A stretch of DNA of 64,000 nt from Chrysopilus asiliformis (Eukaryota > Arthropoda > Insecta > Diptera > Rhagionidae), in NCBI GenBank assembly GCA_964034945.1, contig OZ035961.1, forward strand, positions 6,306,001-6,370,000, written 5' to 3'. Of this stretch, positions 45,891-58,800 are shown piece by piece. Under the pieces are notes generated by a model, which saw nothing but the letters and a program-made list of their open reading frames with translations, searched no databases and had not been told where the DNA came from. The number at the start of each line of letters is the position of its first letter. Position 1 is the stretch's first letter. Both the position numbers and the translations under genes were made by a program.

Positions 45891-48800
45891 AAAAATGAAA
45901 CCTACAAAAAATCATACATTTTTTCGCGCCATATAAGAAACTCACATGATGATCACATCCGATGTTTTTGCTGTGTTAAAAATAGAATGTCGCTTAAAAT
46001 CATGTTTTCATCTTATTTAATTGCGTTATTTTTACTCACCCCACGCAAAAAATCATGCTTTCCATGAATCTTTTCCGCAAATGAGAAAAAAAACTTAAGA
46101 GTGACATTAGAATCAGTTTATTAATGATGTCACATGGTAAATTGTCATGAGGACAGTTCTCGTCATTTTCGAATCGTCAAAATGATCCCCTCTCCAATTT
46201 CACGATTTTCAAGTGTTTACTGATAGTGAAGAAAACAATGAATATCAACGCAATGGTCTTCGGGTGTATTACGTATTTCCCTCCATTTATTCAAAAGAAA
46301 AAAACTTTTTTCAATACATCCCCCAATTCGGTTTGTTTACAAATGACAACTTACCATCTTTCATTGTTGATTTAATCAAATCGCAGATGGGATTTTTCTA
46401 TCTGATTTCTACGCATTTTGATGACACATTAGAAGAATATGGTAAACAAGACGTCATTAAAATTGTGCCTTATGAGAACATTATTTCATATCCGTGCATT
46501 TATCTATCAGTGCTAAATGGTGTGTTCACAACGGCTTGAGCTGTGTGTGTGTGTTAGTGCATTGCATGTAAAAATTACATGACCTTACATCCACACAAAG
46601 AAGCCTAAATAGTTCAAAGACCTGACCTGAAATTTATTACGCAGATGGTCGCTTACCAGTGTAACCAGAAGACACTGGTATTTGCTGCGGAAAACACTTT
46701 AAAAACAGTTCTTATTGCGTATATACAAAACTAGTTCTATGTCACGCATTTATGTCCTTTCTAATGAGAATCTCTTCCTCTCTTGGCACATTGCACACAC
46801 GAGCAGTAGTTGTGAATCTTAACATGTAGTTTTATTCCTTATGCTTGGAAAAATTGTATACCAATGGGACCTTTTCTACTTCACATTTCAATGCCTCCTG
46901 GTTAGCAAAAAGTCAATGGGGGTTTCATGTGCATGGATGTGTGTGTATTATTATCCTTTTCGCATTCATTCTTCTTGCTTCTTATTCGAAACACTCCTGC
47001 TGAGCTGATGTTTGGGTTCTTATTTTGAAAAATTTATGTGTCTGAATCTGAAAAGCCATTTTTCTTCACATGCTTGATGTATGTTTTTCTCCTTCTCCAT
47101 TTTCATGTCGTATTTCCATTTATTCGGTTGTCCGTGATATCCCTTTTTTGTGCTGCATTCCGGGATTTCTATGAGTTATTTTTTAGGGAATCGAAAAAGA
47201 TTTTTTCCTTTGTTCGACAATGGAGATAGGTTCTGACAAAAATCTCGAAAAATTCTACAGAACAGAGTTTTTTGTTTTGTGCGCCTGGAACTCAAGATTT
47301 TATGAGTTGAAGGAAATATTTCTTGGTTGATTTTATGGTGGCCCTGGAGGACCATTCAGAAGTATAAAGATTACCTTTTGGAATTTAGAACAGACATTTT
47401 TCCAAGTAAAATTTTGTTGCGGACAATTATTTCTTTGGACGTGAGCGTCTTTTGAGAAAGTTTGGTCATTTTTTTTTTAAAAATACGGAAACATTAGGCT
47501 CCATTTACATTTGCCACACTTGTTTTATTGAATTTCTCCGCGAATTTTATTCAAAATTTATTCCGCAAATTGATGGAATCTTTAGTATGCCTTGCAAAAT
47601 GATTGTGGAAAAATCTATAACGTATTCTTCCGCATTTGGTATAAACTTTTTTAAATACGAATTTTCTACAAAAAAAATTATATATTTGTAATATTGTTGT
47701 ACAAATATTGATAATAAAATTAGAAAAGCTAGAAAGAATTCCAGTCAAATAGGATCGTTTTAATACATTTATCGTGTCGCAAGTCTATCAGGATCAGAGT
47801 TTTTGCCACGATGTCAAATACTAAACTGAACTCATTTAGACAAGGAGTTACAAATGCAAGAGCGTTTCAAATATTCATCTGATTATATATGCAAAATATC
47901 ACTCAATCCGAATGAACCAGCACCATCTACACTCTTGCATTCGTCGTGATTTGCATACTTTCGACAAGGGTGTGGCCGTAGGATAAAAAATAGTCGATCT
48001 GTTTAGAAAAAAATCTGTAATGTGCACTAAAATCCATAAATAAGAGCTGTATCAAAAATATTCCTAATGAATTCATTAGTAAAACGAATGGGTTTCAAAT
48101 TAGGTCACCAAAATTGTGTTGAAACGCTTCCACACTACGCCTTTCAAATCGCTAGAGTGCGATTCTGGTATTTGACTCCAAAGAAAAGGCAACTCGAAAT
48201 TTTGGAATTTTATGGTTTTTCTCCAGAAAAAACAAATATGCAATAACATTTTTACTATCTCTTCCATGTCTTTTGGAATCTTTCAAAAGATCCCCTAGTT
48301 ACTCGTAAATCTCGTTTTGATATCCAACACCATTTCAATTTCTTGCATCTTTCTTTGCCCCTCAAAAAAGAACTTTAAAAATTTAATTCGGACGTACAGA
48401 AATCAAAGAATTTGGCCTAAATTGATACTTCGACTATGTCGTCTGAGGGTATGGCGTTACAATCGCTGAATCCTCTTCTTTTCTCATACTACCTACGATT
48501 TTTTCTTCTTTCATTATTAGTGATTGTTTTTTTTATTCGTGTTTTTCTTGCCAGATAATCGAATGCCTGAAGGTAAACATTTCGGACCTATACAATTTGA
48601 TGCTCAAATCAGTTGCCTGGTGCGCCGCGCCTGCCTTCTCTACACGCTAAGTCATCATTTCACTGGCGTTGTGTATCAAATTGTGCGCACATTCCATGCA
48701 AAGTTCAGTTTTATTAAATTTTTTTTGTATCTGTTTTTTTTTTTTAAATCCATGTTCGACCTTATCGTCCAACCAGTCTTTGGCCAGTCGTTCTCTACAT

Positions 48801-50377
48801 TCGTTAGTTAGTCCAAAAGTATTGAAAATCCACAGAAATATCTAAAAGATTAACCATTGGATGAAGGTGTATTAACGTTGAACAGCTATATGGATGTTTT
48901 GGGTCTGGTTTGTCGGAAAATAAGGTCCCCTTCACTTTTTTTTCCACTGTAATCTATTTACAAAGTGAATCTACCTGCTGCCGATGTTGCTTCTGGTCCC
49001 TGCCTTTTCAAGTGTGTTTTGATAGACCGTGAAACTCAGGAAAATCTGAATGTGGGTCTGAATCTGAAACTCGAACTGGAACTGGAACTGAAACCGAAAC
49101 TTCAACCTGGCCTCTGGATATATCCCAGCATATATTTATATCTGATGGTGTAAAAGATATCCCAAGCTAAAGAGAGGAAATCCAACTGAATTTCATGGCT
49201 ACTCTGTTGCGTTCACATTGTGTGATATACGATAAGAGGTATTGCTGCATACTGCTGAGCTGTTGTCGAGGAAACACACCTGTTTTATTGTTTTTTTTTT
49301 ATATACATCTGCTTGGAGTTTTTTTTCTGCTTTGTATTTTTATTGTGCTTTTTATATTAGATTGCTCAGGAGAAATATAAGAAATAGACATAGATATTCA
49401 GTCCTATATCGCCAATCTTTTTTTTTTGTCCATCACACAAGTTTTATGTTTTGGTGGGTTTCTTGCTAAGCTATAGGACCCGGCAAACAAAAGGTGAGCG
49501 TTTAATGACGCATTTATGAGTAGTAGTTAAGAACTGTCTTTAGAATACGTCACACGTTTTTCATGCAAAAAATTGCGAAAAACCGTGACAAGTGGAGGGA
49601 GGTCTGAACAAGTGAAAATTTGGCTCCGACGGATTTTTATTGACCACTTTAGTAGCACTCTAGACTACATGCTTGCAGTGCGCGTCGAGTATTACTACTA
49701 ATCCGCAGAAAAACCTTACAAATGTTTCAGTCCTATCTGTGGTTTGCAATCCATGTAAATCTTTGAATTCTGACACTTTGAATGATTGATTTGAGGAAAC
49801 TGAGGCTCACTTTAGACCATTTGGTCAAAAAGATAATTCATGGCTCGTTTTCACAGAAAAAACTGAGCTGCAAGTGATTTTAACAGTCAAAACACCCAAA
49901 GTTTCGGCGTGAAGAAGACTTTTACAGGGAAATACGATATCTTAAACAATAAATTTTACCAATTTTAGGCGTTCCCACTTCCGAAATGAGTCGCTGAGAG
50001 CAAACATTCTGCGAGTTTTTTTTTAGTGAAAACGAGGGTGTTGATGCAGTGAATAAGCTCAGATGATTCCCGTAGCAAGCTTTTTAATCCCTCCTTCAAG
50101 AAAAACTTGGAAAAGCAATCCAAATAAATCATCGGTGAGTCATACAATTGAAGCGCTAGTAAATCATCCCAATGAATCATTATTTCAGATGATTTCAGTT
50201 CCACTCAATATGTTTTACCCATAGATATACTAGATCGCTCGATTTGCTGTCTCAAATGGTCCCATTTCAATACAGTTCAGTGAATCAAAACGAGTCAAGT
50301 AAGAGCGAGATAACCGTACGTCCTCTCGTTTAAACCGTGAGCTGTCAAATGAAAAAAAGACTTTCGGAATGGTGTTG

Positions 50378-50463
50378 GCGCCTAAAGTTATTTGTTTGCG
50401 CCTAAAGTTAGTTTCAAACTTGTGAAATTTGAATTTCGCGGCGAATTAAATTTGAATTTCGCG
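50378..50463. repeat. Two adjacent short tandem duplications
   Basis: GCGCCTAAAGTTA is duplicated 20 bases apart (50378 and 50398), and AAATTTGAATTTCGCG is duplicated 23 bases apart (50425 and 50448). Confidence 0.7.
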
Positions 50464-50850
50464 ACCTTATACAGTTCAGTGGATGCGTTCAAGTACGATA
50501 AAGAGGGAAATACTTTTGGGACAATTTTTCAGCAGAGCTTTGCATGGTGACAGTTGTTCTATGTTGTATAGTTCTGTGGTTTTACCGCAATGAGTAGTCA
50601 TACCGCTTGGTGCTAATGGCATCATAGAGATACTGCTGTTACAGCTAGAGAGCCTATAGAGACGTATAAAAATGGCCGCCAAACTGAAAAACGAGCACGA
50701 AAAACTTTGAAAATTTGATTCATTGTTACAATTAATTGCCAAAATAACTGAAATCGGTTAATATAAGTAAAAAAAAACTCATGTCTGAGGTATCAAAAAA
50801 ATTTGGAAACTTAAAAATTTGGTTTTAATAAATTGAAAAATTCTTTACAT

Positions 50851-50942
50851 ACTGTTCTAATCTGGAGAAAAAGCTGTTCTAACTGGTCTAATAGACTGTT
50901 CTAACTGGCCTAATAGACTGTTCTAATTTGAGTTAATAGACC
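50851..50942. repeat. Tandem repeat, unit 22-23 bp, about four copies
   Basis: CTGTTCTAACTGG-CTAATAGA and variants follow one another. Confidence 0.75.
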
Positions 50943-53900
50943 GTCCTACTCATTAAGACAGTATATTAGGTGCTGATGTCCGTTCCCTAGATTATCGTAT
51001 CTCTTGTTACAGCCTCTGCTGTTTATGGATTGCAGCAAAAAAAAACCTTACAAATGTTGTAATTCTTTCATGATTCATTTTCAGTTTTACATCGAATAAA
51101 ATTATTGCGAAATATCTTTTAAACCTTTCGTACCTATTGGGATATATGTGTCCCACTGAATGTTCGCAAAGATCTAATATGTAAAATATATAAATTATTT
51201 TAATATGCATGTCTCTGTTAGATTAACCCAATATAATCTTTTGAAACTAATTAATCGTTTTCCGCAGCGAAAGTGTTAAGAAGGCCATATTCCACCTAAG
51301 AAGAAGAGATTTTCTCAATTAAATGACAGTCTGTTGCTAGATTTTAAAACTGTTTGCCGAATCAACAGCGTAATTTCATCACAGTACTTTTAGCTATTAA
51401 GAGGAATGTTTTACCTAAGGTTTAAGCCGTGATTACTCACTAACCAGCGACATTAGACATTAGAAACATGAGAACCTGTAGTGTATTCAATTGAAATTAA
51501 TTCTCCCATCACATAAATGAACTCAAGGTGAACATTCTCTAAATGGTCTTCTAGAAATAATCCCATTTCCATGTATTTTCAATTCTATAGAATATCAGTA
51601 TTTGTCGGTTTTTAAAAATCCACTTTTCCAATGAATATCACGTTCAAGATAATCCTCTTTATCGACAACTTGCACAACATCCAGCCAGATTGTCGTGCAT
51701 ATTTTGATAGATACTTGCTTTACTCATTTGGCGTGCGATGTGAGATGGTCGGATTTTCTTATTTAATTTCCATTTCTCAACATTTTCAGTTCCAGTTTCT
51801 GTATAGCTATTATGGCGAACACAAATAGATGGTGTGCAAACTAAAAAAAAAACGAAACGAAACGAATACACGCAAGGATTCACAATGAAGTGGCTCTCAT
51901 ATCAAAAGATACAACATTTTAATCATAATCTCTTTTGTAACTGTAAAAACATTGTTTTACATCCCCCTCCCCCCTAGCTTACGCTCGAAAATCTATATAA
52001 ATGTATTCTCGTAGTTTTGTGTCGATGATCAAATGGGCAAAAGACGAGCGACCTCTTGCCATAAACTCAACGACTTAAATGGCGATTATGATGACGGCAC
52101 GATGATGATGATTTTCAATTAAAATATTCCTATATAATATAGATATTTGTTTTGGTTTCTTCTTGCCCGTTCGGTTCAACTCTTTGCTAGACGACTACAA
52201 ATATTTACGCATTAAGATTTTATTCGCGTGTGGAGCAACGGATCCATGAGATTCAATTAAAAATTTGATTTTCAAACATTTAACTTGATGGAAATTTCGC
52301 GTGATGTTTTGTATAGCGGTTTAAAATAGATTTAAAATTGAAATTTGAACTATATCTAGTATAGATCGGTTTGCTTATTGAGTTAACAATAGTAATTCAA
52401 CCAAAAATTTTCTTTTCGCAAAAGTTCGAGGAATTAAAAGGAGGATAACAGTAAAAGATGTTTTATGTAGAGGTCTTTAGAATTTTGTTTCAAATGTTTG
52501 ATGATTTTGGTGTGATTTTGATAAATCAATCATCAGGCAACTAGAATCGGGCTTCAGCCCTTTATGAAATTCACTTTTAGTAGTTCGATCCTTTTTCCAA
52601 TTGCTTGATTTGAAAATGAGAATTGAGGGCGCGGCAACCACTATACGAGGAGGGGGGGGGGGAAGAGAGAGGCCCTGAAAGCCTAGAATTAGCATGACGT
52701 AGTTCTTGAGAGCCTCCTAATTTCAAGTTTGGGTCACCTAAAAAAGTTTAAACTCGTGTTAAATCATCTTTTGATTATGAAAATTTTAAAATGTTTTTAG
52801 AAGACCGAAAATTTGCAAAAAAAAAATTCGGGGCCAACATTTGTGGTCCACAAAACCTCCACACTCCTCCATTGAGTGGTTTTACACCCCAAAGTTACGC
52901 CGCTGGCCTTAGTTCAATTGCAGATGTGCTTAAAAATGTAAAGAAACTTCGTTCCTCGTCTATTCTCACATTTCATCCATTCATAAAACAAAGCCACGCT
53001 CAACTTACGTTACAAAATTGTTAAATAGACGCCTGGTTCCGACACGAAAACCCTGGCAACACTATCCAAAGCATTCAAAAACCGATTTTAAACATCTCAC
53101 ACTGAAAGAGAAAAATGCTGCGGTTTATGCTGTTTAGTTTGATTAATTTTAATGTTCCCAACATAAGATTTGAATTTTATGCTACGCGCAAGGCAAATAC
53201 TTCTCTATTCAAAAAACCATGATGTGAATATCCACGTACAGAATTTCCCCGCCATAAAGAGAAATAAATTTCGGGTATGGAAATTGTCCATATGTTTGCA
53301 TGTGGATTGGTGTGCTTCTCATGAATTCCAGTATTAAAAAAATGGGGGCGGTGGGAGAACTGATGTCAATTTCGGTGGTTTTTGTCCAACAATAAACTTT
53401 TTTATTATTCATTTACTACTTTTCTACTGTCGAGTGCCATTGCCATCTTTTTGATGTGAATTAGCCTTGAGCTTTGTGTAGCCATCGTCACGAGTCACGC
53501 ACGGCCAAAAAGTCAGCATTTACATTCATATATCTGTAATATATTTCATGATGTGGAAGTGGAATTTCTCATGTTTTCGAAGCTTTTATTATTCCGAGAC
53601 CGGCTCCACCACGCCACCATCAGTCACACTTTTTTCAGCATCAAATCCAATTCGAAAATAAAAAAATTCTAAGAGTAAAAGAGAATCATTGATAACTTTT
53701 TGCTACCCAAAGAGGCCTTAAGAGGATATAAAGTTTTCCAAGGGGAGGAGGAAAGTCAATTTCATACGTGGGGTTTTTTTTTCGTCATCTTTAAATAATT
53801 TTGCTTAACCTCCCATGACAAAAAATAGATTTCAGGTTTATTTGTTTCTGATTTTTGATGACGTTCGACAGATTTTCGGAAACTTCGCATCTCACGCTTA

Positions 53901-54207
53901 GCTAGAATATATTCTGGTGCAAAATATTTACCCACGAATTTCAATCGAGATTTTTCTCGAAAATTATTGGCATTGGCGGAACGGATGATTTTTCATGGTT
54001 AGAAACACATCAGAATCATCAAAGCTGCTATTTTGTCAATTTTGTCATTAGTTTCATCAGCTGCAAAAAACGTAATTTTCGTGAAACTTTTCGTATTTCG
54101 TATTTTTATCATTTTGAAAATCATATTTTAAAACTTTTAGTGCCGTTTGCACCAACGAAAATTAGCTTATGTAAGTCCCAGACAACCTAAATTATGTAAG
54201 TCCCAGA

Positions 54208-54442
54208 CATGGCCGAATTATACAAGGTCTGCTGGTTATTTTTTGACAGCCACCATTTTGCTACGTCATCGGCAAGAAATTCTTTGTAATGTTGATTGTG
54301 TGTACGGAGTTGTTTAGCTAGATGTTAGCTAGAAAGGAGAATTAGGGAAAATTCCCATTGAGTCTTATAAGAATTTCTTGCCGATGACGTCAGAGCCAAG
54401 AGAGACTGAGCTGTCAAGCAGACCTTGTATAATTCGGCCATG
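54208..54442. mobile_element. MITE with perfect 9-bp target duplication (MULE-like)
   Basis: Ends CATGGCCGAATTATACAAGG and complement are exact over about 26 bases, and imperfect pairing extends about 80 bases inward (TCGGCAAGAAATTCTT and complement). AGTCCCAGA lies directly outside both ends (54199-54207 and 54443-54451). A 9-bp duplication points to Mutator-like elements. The left target copy is part of a local duplication of ATGTAAGTCCCAGACA at 54170-54209. 235 bp, no coding capacity. Confidence 0.8.
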
Positions 54443-54451
54443 AGTCCCAGA

Positions 54452-54958
54452 ATCTCTACGATTTAAGTAGGGTAACCGCAACTTAATTTTTTGAGAATAG
54501 TACGCGCAAACTGGCATTAGTGATTTTTTTTAAATTTTTTTTTGAAACATTGACACTATTGTAGATAAGTCAAATTCTTAGATATTGCTTAAGAGGACTT
54601 ATTTGTATTGTTAAAACGGAATTCTGATTCCAAGTAACACAAGAGTTCGTACAGTGGTCGCCGCGCCCTCAATTCCCAATCATTCCGTGACTTGTTGCCA
54701 CTTTAAATTTTCTTGTGTTACTTAAGACTAGATTGGGATTTTCTAGTGGTTTGAAAACCGGAGGAGATGACAGAGAGGGGGTGGGGGAGGGGGGGCTATG
54801 CTTTCTTGTTAGAGAAGTTCTCAGTTAATTTAATAAGAAATGTCTAACATTTCTACCAATTTTTTTTTTATACAAAAGACAAGTGATTCCAAAATGTTTC
54901 TTTTTTTTAACATATAAACTCAATAAATTTTAACTCATATCTTTTTTTGCAATTTTAG
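54452..54958. other. Non-coding stretch before the gene
   Basis: Contains a strong G-run cluster at 54776-54795 (runs of 5, 5 and 7 G) about 1.1 kb upstream of the start codon. It ends in a T-rich tract and AG at 54957-54958, a plausible 3' splice site. Confidence 0.45.
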
Positions 54959-55855
54959 GTCCAAAACCAGCAGTCCTGACACAGATTCGCTAAGAATATT
55001 TAGCCAAACTCGGTATTTGATGAAGAAAACTACACACCGATCAGAAGATAGAAACGTATCCAAGTGAAAGAAAGCTGCGTCTAACGCAGTCGTAAGAAAA
55101 AAAAAAGATTTAAGTGTGCAAGAAGCACAATAAAAGCAAATTGATGCCCGAAGGGATATCAAATTGACGAGAGAAAACTTTGAATTACCACAAACGGAAA
55201 AGGAGTGAAATTTCTCCTACTCTCCCTCTCTGATTTCGTTACGACGCCAGAAAAAAAACAAGGATAAACTTTCAAGTATTTTTGCCGGCCTTAAAACATT
55301 GGATATTGAGTTGCTTAAAACACTAAATAAACGTCAAATTTAATGTAATCGGAGATACGCAATTTTATGATAGGATTTCAAATCGCTTTGCTTTAATAGT
55401 TTATTAAATTGAAAGAAGCAAAAGGATCGATCGCTTTGTGTACACGAGCAGTGCTATCAAACACAATAACAACAAGTATATTTTTATTATTTGTATAACT
55501 AGTTTCCGGCCTTTTGAATAATACACCCTAAATATATATACAATATAAACCATTTTACTTGAACAAGAAAGAAAAAATTACAAGAAACTATTTTAAATAG
55601 AAATTTAAAAAAATAAATAAACAAAAGAGTGTTTTGCTGTGTTATTTAAGCTTTCAACAATCGTTTTTGTGCTTATACTAAAGAAAATTTGGAAAACAAA
55701 AATAATTTCCTTCGAATTAAAGTCCTTTTTTTTTTCAATACATTAGAATCATAGGACTATAAATAAACATTCAAATTATCAAGAAGAAGAATATATTTTA
55801 ATACTAGTAAAAATTTATATATATATATACAATAAACACATAAAACAAAACAAAA
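54959..55855 (+). other. Probable 5' UTR of the A20/AN1 gene
   Basis: From the T-rich tract and AG at 54957-54958 to the start codon, the sequence becomes strongly A-rich on the sense strand, with many short stop-containing frames, as in many dipteran leaders. The ATG at 55856 sits in CAAAAATGG, with A at -3 and G at +4. Earlier ATGs would be upstream short frames. If the acceptor is real, at least one further untranslated exon must lie upstream. Confidence 0.45.
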
Positions 55856-58800
55856 ATGGAGCGTGAGTCAAATCCAATGCAACCGATGTGCCGCTCTGGA
55901 TGTGGATTCTATGGTAATCCAGCTACAGATGGACTCTGTTCCGTTTGCTATAAAGTAAGTTAATTCCACATAATCTCGAAATTTTTCTATTCAATTTTAA
56001 TTTATTTGAAAATATTTAATTGAAACTAATACGTTTTTTTGTAGGACTCATTAAGAAAAAAGCAGCAACCTCCAGTTAGCAGCACACCTGTCACAGTTTC
56101 AAGCCCCCAAACAACACCAACATTCAGTCCAGCCATTACAGTCACGAATACAGCACAACCCACAGTACAGAGTTTACAGCAGCATAATGAAATTAAAGAG
56201 GTAAGACTAATGTTTTGTGTTAATTGCAAAACTAAGAAACAGCAAGTAAGAAATTTAATTGCATACAAATGCTGATGACATCAATCTGGGGAGGTTTTTT
56301 TTTTAATTTATTTACTGGGTATTCTATTCGACGATAGTTTGTAAGAATCGTTTTGTTCTCGCTCTGTTTAAGTTAAGTAAATTTGTTGATTTGTACAAAT
56401 TGAGAATTATTTTTTAAAAAATTGTAAAAAAAATATTTAGGCAATGAATTTTCAATAATTGGGCTCAGCTATCATATACTTGTAGCAAATTAATAGCAAG
56501 TAGGGAAAACAACCAAGAATCTATTTCATATGCAGGGCAGTTTTGCAGGGCAGGCACATGATAGCCGGCCGGCAAAACTGCCCTGTGTATAAAATAGATT
56601 CTTGGTTGTTTTAGTAGAGGCGCCTGCCCTTTGTTGGTCATTAATTTTTCAACTGAGATTGTCCTTCTACAAAATGAGGCTCTCTAGAATTTTACGATAA
56701 TTCAAAAACTATTATTTTAAAAAAAGCAGGGCCACAGGCTTCTTATTTCTTCAGCAAAATCTACTATTTTTGATTGACCTGCAAGCAGCATGGCAAAACT
56801 TGCCCTGCGTATGAAATAGACGCAAAATTTTAAATATAAAAAGTATTTTTCTTCGTAAATCAAAAAAATCGAGATACTTCTTTTAATCTAGCAAATTGCA
56901 ATAAAGTTTAGTGTTTCACACAGCAAAATTTCTTTCTATGGCATGGCCTCGCCGAGGGGAGAGGGGTGGTGACCTTGGGTTGCTATGCTCTATGTGAGTT
57001 TTTTTAAACATAAACTAAAAACAAATTTAATACCACAATAATCCATATAGCTCTCTTAAATCAGTAAAAAAAATAGGTCTAACTATCCGGTGTATGAAAC
57101 TTGAAGAAGATTGTAAACAATTTACTAAATTTTGATCATTTTACTGTAAAAAATCTTAAATAAAATCTTGGAAAATGTTTCGGGCTGTTATAATTAAGAA
57201 TAAATAAATAAATAAATTTTTGTGTCGCTTTTGGTGCAATAAAAAGATATGAAAAAAATGTTCCATTAAATTCCTGAACTTTGCTTTTATTATAAACTGA
57301 AAAATTAGTAAAAATGTAGTAAATTATTAACTGTAAAATCACAAAATCACGCATAAATTTTTGTTTACGATAATTACTCTAATAGATAGAAGTACTACCG
57401 AAGACTTAGAAATCAACCCCCAAAATCATTTAGGAATTTCATAAATTCACATTTTTTTGTGATTCGAAAGTAATTATGTATTTTATATTAATTTCTAAAA
57501 GTAATTATATATTTTATATTAATTTGTAAACATTTTACTCATAGTGAGTCATTTGGCTCTGAACTTCGTCAAAGTTCTTGTTTAAAAATTTAAAAATTGA
57601 CGCTTTTTTCTTGTTAATTTTTTTTGGACATGGTGAATTTGACTTGTTATTATCTGAAAAATACTCACCAAGAGCAAAACTGTTTGTTTTCTTCAGTGGA
57701 AATAGGGCATAAGTTATCGTCTGAAAGAATTTGAAAATTTGAAAAAAGCTCCATTACAGCGACACTCGAAATGTGCAAAAAAAATGAATATAAATTAAAA
57801 GATGTTTTTATAGGAAATTTTATAGAATAGACATCATATGAATTTCAACCTTATTTCATGGCCATAGCACTCAATTTTGTTTCGAAATGCCAGAACAAAA
57901 CTTAAATCTAATGGCATCCATTATTCGTTTATTGGAAATGTGTAAGTTTCATTTTATAGTTACATATGATTTTTATAGTATGAAGTTAAAGTCAATCAAC
58001 TTCACTTTTAGAACCTACGGCGCGCTACTACAAAAACGACATCTGGCGACGTAAGCATTTTTTTTGCATACGTTATTCTCTCTCTTACGAAGGCCTTTTA
58101 ACGTAAGTGTGTCTATATTCTTACATATGTCGAGTGTGGCTGTAATAGAGACATTAAGCGCGTTCAGTGAACTGAGTCGCTCTGGAGCGGCGCCAATAGT
58201 TGTTAAAAAAGCGCTCAAATGAGCCGCTCAGCATGCATTCCTCAGTGCATGCTGAACGCAAATCATTAACTGTCAAAGTGTCTTAAGTTTAAATGGAACG
58301 GGATAAGATTTTTTGCTCAATAATCAGCATCATTTGCGCTGCTGATTCATTGAATTTTGGACCAATTTCAAAAATTGCTGAAGATTGCAGTTGTACCACT
58401 CAATATTCCACGCTGCGGGGTACGACATTCGCTGGAAATGTCGACTATTTTGACGTTTCGCAGCGCTCACTAATTGAGCGTTCTTTTATGCCGCTCAGTA
58501 AAGAAGCTGAGCCTCTCAAAAAGAACGGTTGCATTCAGTAACTGAGCCAGTGAGCCGCTCAAAAAATTTCTGAGCGGCTCAGTTCACTGTACGTGCCCAT
58601 TGTTACAAGCCTGCTGTTGGCGACCATGTTGTTGCGTCTATAGGGAAGTTGCCAACCAGGTTATGAATATCAGTTGGGCGTTCACCCAAACACATCCTCG
58701 GAAGTGATAATAGTAGCGTTTTTTTAATGTTCTAGAACACAGAACATTAAAAAAACGATCTACAGTAAGTGGGAAATTTCATCGAGTTCGAATGGCAACT

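Larger units (their letters stand above)
45891..54198. other. Long non-coding stretch with scattered repeats
   Basis: No gene is supported over 8 kb. The 108-codon frame at 46213-46539 has no recognised domain. Repeat items: MITE-terminus fragment at 47781-47800, (GAACTG)-like hexamers at about 49072-49101, dispersed-repeat pieces at 49700-49765, 50590-50645 and 51020-51080, tandem arrays at 50378-50463 and 50851-50942, and a G12 run near 52652-52662. The rest is plain AT-rich DNA. Confidence 0.4.
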
